Shown: positions 7,404-10,326 of the stretch, piece after piece | Position numbering within the stretch: position 1 is the stretch's first letter | Layout of the letters: every line of letters begins with the position of its first letter | Origin: Zancudomyces culisetae | Lineage: Eukaryota > Kickxellomycota > Harpellomycetes > Harpellales > Legeriomycetaceae | Assembly: GCA_001969505.1 (NCBI GenBank) | Contig: LSSK01001158.1 | Location: forward strand, 1-10,326 | Length of the DNA stretch: 10,326 nucleotides | Direction: 5' to 3' | Program-made: the position numbers and the translations under genes | The notes under the pieces: model-generated | Databases searched by the model: none | Told to the model about the DNA's origin: nothing | What the model saw: only the letters and a program-made list of their open reading frames with translations

Positions 7404-9350
7404 TTAATCGCTTTTTATAAAATACATTGTTAAGACTCCAAGCACTGCTGATGAAATCCCAAATATAAAGTATACTTTTTCGCCTATTTGGTTGTACAGT
7501 AGTGGAACTGTAAGCTGAATTACGGCTACACCTAACCAGTGGCCCAGGCTGCAAATTGAAGAGGTGACGATCAATGCTGCGGGCAGTGTCATTTCGTGTA
7601 TTGCCAAATTTGGTATAAAGTCAATACCCATCCCGTATGATATGATAGCGCCACACAAAACTATTTCTCTTATAATTCTTGACCTTGATGTGTATATTCC
7701 ATAGTACAGAAACAAGAATATAATGAAAGAAAACAAGGAACTTGAAAGAACCTTGTTTTTTGACAGCTTTCGCATGAGAATCGGACCAGTGATACACGAT
7801 ATCACATAAACCAATACACAGATAAATAGGTTTAAAGGACTGTCAAAGTATTTGTGTCCAGCGGATCCGCCGATGGTATACTCGGCGAGCTCATGGCACA
7901 ATAATATTGTGTTGATATCTAACAGTGCCCTAAAAAAACTAACTGTGAATAAGACCAGTGCGTTTGTTCTTAGCTGCTTTTTTTCAAAAAGAGTCAATAA
8001 TCCAACATATGCACTATCGCCAATTAAGCTTTGACTTACACCCTTTTCGGGTTCATAGAGTGTGACTGGAGGACGTTCTACCGATTCCCTTGTTTTCATT
8101 TCTTTAAAATATAGTATTACTCTTTCTTTTGCTGTGAGATGCTCGATATCCTCTTCTTCTATTGAAAATATCGATCTATTGCTGAGCACAACATCGTTCA
8201 GCATCTTGAATGCTTCGTCTCTTTGCGCTTTGGATATCATTCCAAGCTTTGCCTGACTTCGCAGCGTGTTTTTTACGTCGCCAATCTGCATGTAATAGAC
8301 TGGTGTTTCACTCGTGAATTGGATTAAAATAAGTTGATAAATAAGAATGATAATCGGAACAGCACAAGCTAACCTCCAAACATATATGTATGGAAATAAC
8401 AAAGACACGCATATACCTGCAAGAAACCCGACACTAAATAGCATTGTATTGAGTGAACACAGGACCCGCCTTTGCCACAACGTTGTGACTTCAAACAAGT
8501 ATACAACTACTATAGTTGTAGATATCCCTGCCCCCAACCCAAAAATACCCCTGCCAACAATCCACATAACATAATGATTTGAGGCGGACATCAGTATCCC
8601 TCCTACAAGAGCTATTAGCGTTGCAATTGTAAGTACTCTTCTCCTTCCCATGACTTCACCCATAACTATTGTTAGCATTGATCCTATCATTCCTAGGATT
8701 GGTAAAATAAAAATAGCAACAACCCATTTAGCATCTGTAGCGTTATTTCCCTTTGAAAATGGTGCAACATTATTTGGTTTCTCCTGTACTTTTGAATCCA
8801 GAAATGGCTTCCCATTTATGTTGAAACTTGCAAACTGGATGGCATCATAATATCCTATTGTCAACGGAAGCAGACATGCGGTGAATACACAAAAAATTGA
8901 ATACCATGACACCCTGTTGTTGTTTACAGAGTAGATTGGTCTTATTACTGCATTTCTGAGCACAGGTTCATTTGAAATAGTAAGATCGGAATGAACACTC
9001 AATTCCCTTTTTTTATGCTGTAGAACATCTTTAGGTGAAGCCCAAAGCAATGAATCTGTATTTGCGAGTTCAAACGCAGGCTCGGGTATAGTTATTTGAC
9101 TTACTCCAGCCATATGTCCAGGTTCTGGAAACCCTATATCCTGTATTTCCTCTGCACCTATACCAGTTACCTTGGAATTTTCTACATCTGGTCTGAGTGG
9201 TACTACTTTAGATGGATCGTAGAATTTCTGGGAACTTCCGACCTGGTTAACTTGTACATTGGGGGTGTTAGTTTGTTCATCGGTTGTATTTTTTGATATC
9301 CTCTTGTGAATGCTATTATACACCTTTTTTCTTAATTTTTTGAATAGCAT
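7404..9350 (-). CDS. Major facilitator superfamily, sugar-porter-like membrane protein (648 aa)
   Basis: Single exon from ATG at 9350 to TAA at 7404. A polar, probably cytosolic N-terminal extension of about 145 residues precedes roughly 12 membrane segments. TM1 (about 149-170) ends LPLTIGYYDAIQFASFN, like the GLUT-type FGYDTG start. The loop 2-3 signature is GEVMGRRRVL (231-240). TM4 has GRGIFGLGAG with YLFEV (266-288). WR lies at 325-326, and SETPVYYM (347-354) stands where sugar porters have PESPRWL. A long central loop (about 355-457) precedes TM7. TM7 reads RALLDIN (474-480) where hexose carriers have QQLSGIN. TM10 reads GMGIDFIPNLAIHE (573-586), with Asn581 at the usual Trp. The protein stops at MYFIKSD just after TM12 and lacks the PETKGR tail. 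The fold and family are clear. Substrate is unknown, and the changed sugar-site residues argue against assuming glucose. It is the last gene before the terminal repeat. Confidence 0.88.
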   Translation of the reverse strand: MLFKKLRKKVYNSIHKRISKNTTDEQTNTPNVQVNQVGSSQKFYDPSKVVPLRPDVENSKVTGIGAEEIQDIGFPEPGHMAGVSQITIPEPAFELANTDSLLWASPKDVLQHKKRELSVHSDLTISNEPVLRNAVIRPIYSVNNNRVSWYSIFCVFTACLLPLTIGYYDAIQFASFNINGKPFLDSKVQEKPNNVAPFSKGNNATDAKWVVAIFILPILGMIGSMLTIVMGEVMGRRRVLTIATLIALVGGILMSASNHYVMWIVGRGIFGLGAGISTTIVVVYLFEVTTLWQRRVLCSLNTMLFSVGFLAGICVSLLFPYIYVWRLACAVPIIILIYQLILIQFTSETPVYYMQIGDVKNTLRSQAKLGMISKAQRDEAFKMLNDVVLSNRSIFSIEEEDIEHLTAKERVILYFKEMKTRESVERPPVTLYEPEKGVSQSLIGDSAYVGLLTLFEKKQLRTNALVLFTVSFFRALLDINTILLCHELAEYTIGGSAGHKYFDSPLNLFICVLVYVISCITGPILMRKLSKNKVLSSSLFSFIIFLFLYYGIYTSRSRIIREIVLCGAIISYGMGIDFIPNLAIHEMTLPAALIVTSSICSLGHWLGVAVIQLTVPLLYNQIGEKVYFIFGISSAVLGVLTMYFIKSD

Positions 9351-10252
9351 TATTTTCAGTATTTTTGTTTTTTGCTCTTCTGCTTATGTTCATAAAATTA
9401 TTCTACTCATTGAAGAGAAAAAATCAGCTTTTCTTAAAAGCTGTATTATAATATATCACACTTTTTCTATGTATTCATCTAAATATGTTGCGCAGCTATT
9501 CCTTTTTACAGTTTATTTTAATGTATTTTAGATCAACAAATATCAGTAGGCCAAAAAAAAACTTTCGATATTCTGTAAAGAAAGGCGAGAATACTTTACA
9601 GTTAAACCAAACTGAAATTTCGCCTTTTATTTCACTTTTGCTGGTCTCGTGTTTTCATCTTGGCTTGGTATTTGTTTGGATATTTGAATGTAAACTAGTT
9701 TACACGCCATCCTGCCTTTTGTAAATGACTTTTAGCTTTCCTAGTTACCCACGAACTAAGTATTAACAGCCACTGCAAATATAAGCACTAAAAGGTATTA
9801 TTATTCACATGGTTGTGTTTAGTTACTCTTGATCTTAGTTTTGAAAAAACACTGAATCTAAATGTGGCTTCAAACAAAACGAAAAACTCAAAGAAACGCA
9901 ATTGCTAAAAATAAATCACTGTTAAGGTTGCTAATGCCTGTGCTGTTTAGATAAACAACTACCGTCAAGAGTAGAAATTGTGAAGCACAAGTTGGCATAC
10001 TATATATACACATATGCGATATTATTCAGAAACGAGCCAATAAAAAGAAAAAAAGCTAAACTCAGAACTAGCAAGAAAACTTAATAAAGGCAAGCACCCA
10101 CATTATTTGCACCATGGACACCATACTGTCAAAAACTCATAGTTACTAAGACCTAAATAAGCATGAGCGGCGTACAACAGTAAAATATTAGGTAAACAAC
10201 CCTAGAACCGAAAATTTAACCCAGGTATTGCTGTTTTTTAAAAGAAAACTAG
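9351..10252. other. Upstream and subterminal non-coding region
   Basis: About 900 bases between the transporter start and the terminal repeat. Two plus-strand open frames (9310-9531 and 9485-9724) have no recognisable domain; the first overlaps the transporter start antisense, and both have low-complexity AT-driven composition. No tRNA, transposon ends or longer repeats were recognised. If the right edge is a chromosome end, this would be the subtelomere. Confidence 0.5.
9425..9443. promoter_or_regulatory. Perfect 8-bp inverted repeat in the transporter 5' region
   Basis: CAGCTTTT (9425-9432) and AAAAGCTG (9436-9443) form exact arms around a three-base spacer, 75 bases upstream of the transporter start. 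It could be a dyad binding site or a short leader hairpin. Directly beyond it, further from the gene, is an AT-only stretch (9444-9456, minus strand ATATTATAATA) that would suit a TATA region. Function is inferred. Confidence 0.3.
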
Positions 10253-10326
10253 TGATGTTGGTGTTGGTGTTGGTGTTGGTGTTGGTGTTGGTGTTGGTGT
10301 TGGTGTTGGTGTTGGTGTTGGTGTTG
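10253..10326 (+). repeat. GTGTTG hexanucleotide array reaching the right edge (telomere candidate or microsatellite)
   Basis: Eleven perfect GTGTTG units fill 10261-10326. The period extends left to 10253 with a single mismatch (A at 10255). The G/T-rich strand runs 5' to 3' toward the right end of the window, the polarity of a telomere on the right arm. No junction back to unique sequence is seen, so the true length is unknown. The unit is not the common TTAGGG repeat. A microsatellite at an assembly break is equally possible, and the INTS3 gene contains related GGTGAT units. Read on the minus strand it could also encode Thr-Pro, Asn-Thr or Gln-His repeats ending soon after 10253. Confidence 0.9.

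Noticed and set aside
9310-9724. Two plus-strand open frames of 73 and 79 residues beyond the transporter
   Set aside because: The first overlaps the transporter start antisense; both look like AT-driven low-complexity hydrophobic peptides without family features.

Overview
This is eukaryotic nuclear DNA. It has AT-rich intergenic sequence, GT-AG introns of about 90-115 bases, a spliceosomal helicase and an Integrator subunit. No bacterial operon signals are seen. The small introns, compact spacing and a sugar-porter-like MFS gene near the right end suggest a fungus, possibly an early-diverging lineage, because Integrator subunits are absent from the model yeasts. This placement is inference; another compact protist genome is not excluded.

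Layout: (1) 2-1039, plus strand, is the C-terminal 345 residues of a DEAH-box splicing helicase of the Prp22/DHX8 type, cut by the left edge. (2) 1040-1127 is an 88-base tail-to-tail spacer with poly(A)-like signals on both strands. (3) 1128-5108, minus strand, is a complete Integrator subunit 3 (INTS3/SOSS-A) homologue. Its long last exon is obvious, but its first 220 residues lie in six short exons separated by six introns, reconstructed here by reading frame and family alignment (1124 aa in total). (4) 5109-7403 has no gene that I can name. It holds coding-like islands on both strands, an AT-rich tract and a strong hairpin. (5) 7404-9350, minus strand, is a single-exon 648-aa MFS sugar-porter-like membrane protein with altered substrate-site motifs. 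(6) 9351-10252 is non-coding upstream sequence with a small perfect dyad. (7) 10253-10326 is a GTGTTG hexamer array running off the right edge, which could be a chromosome end or a microsatellite.

The first two genes both act in nuclear RNA metabolism: mRNA release from the spliceosome, and Integrator-dependent 3'-end processing or ssDNA repair. They are convergent, and nothing shows co-regulation. The transporter is unrelated in function. The most notable points are the INTS3 gene with its 5'-clustered introns, three separate Gly-Asp tracts in it encoded by GGTGAT-like repeats, and the terminal GGTGTT array, which differs from that unit by one base.
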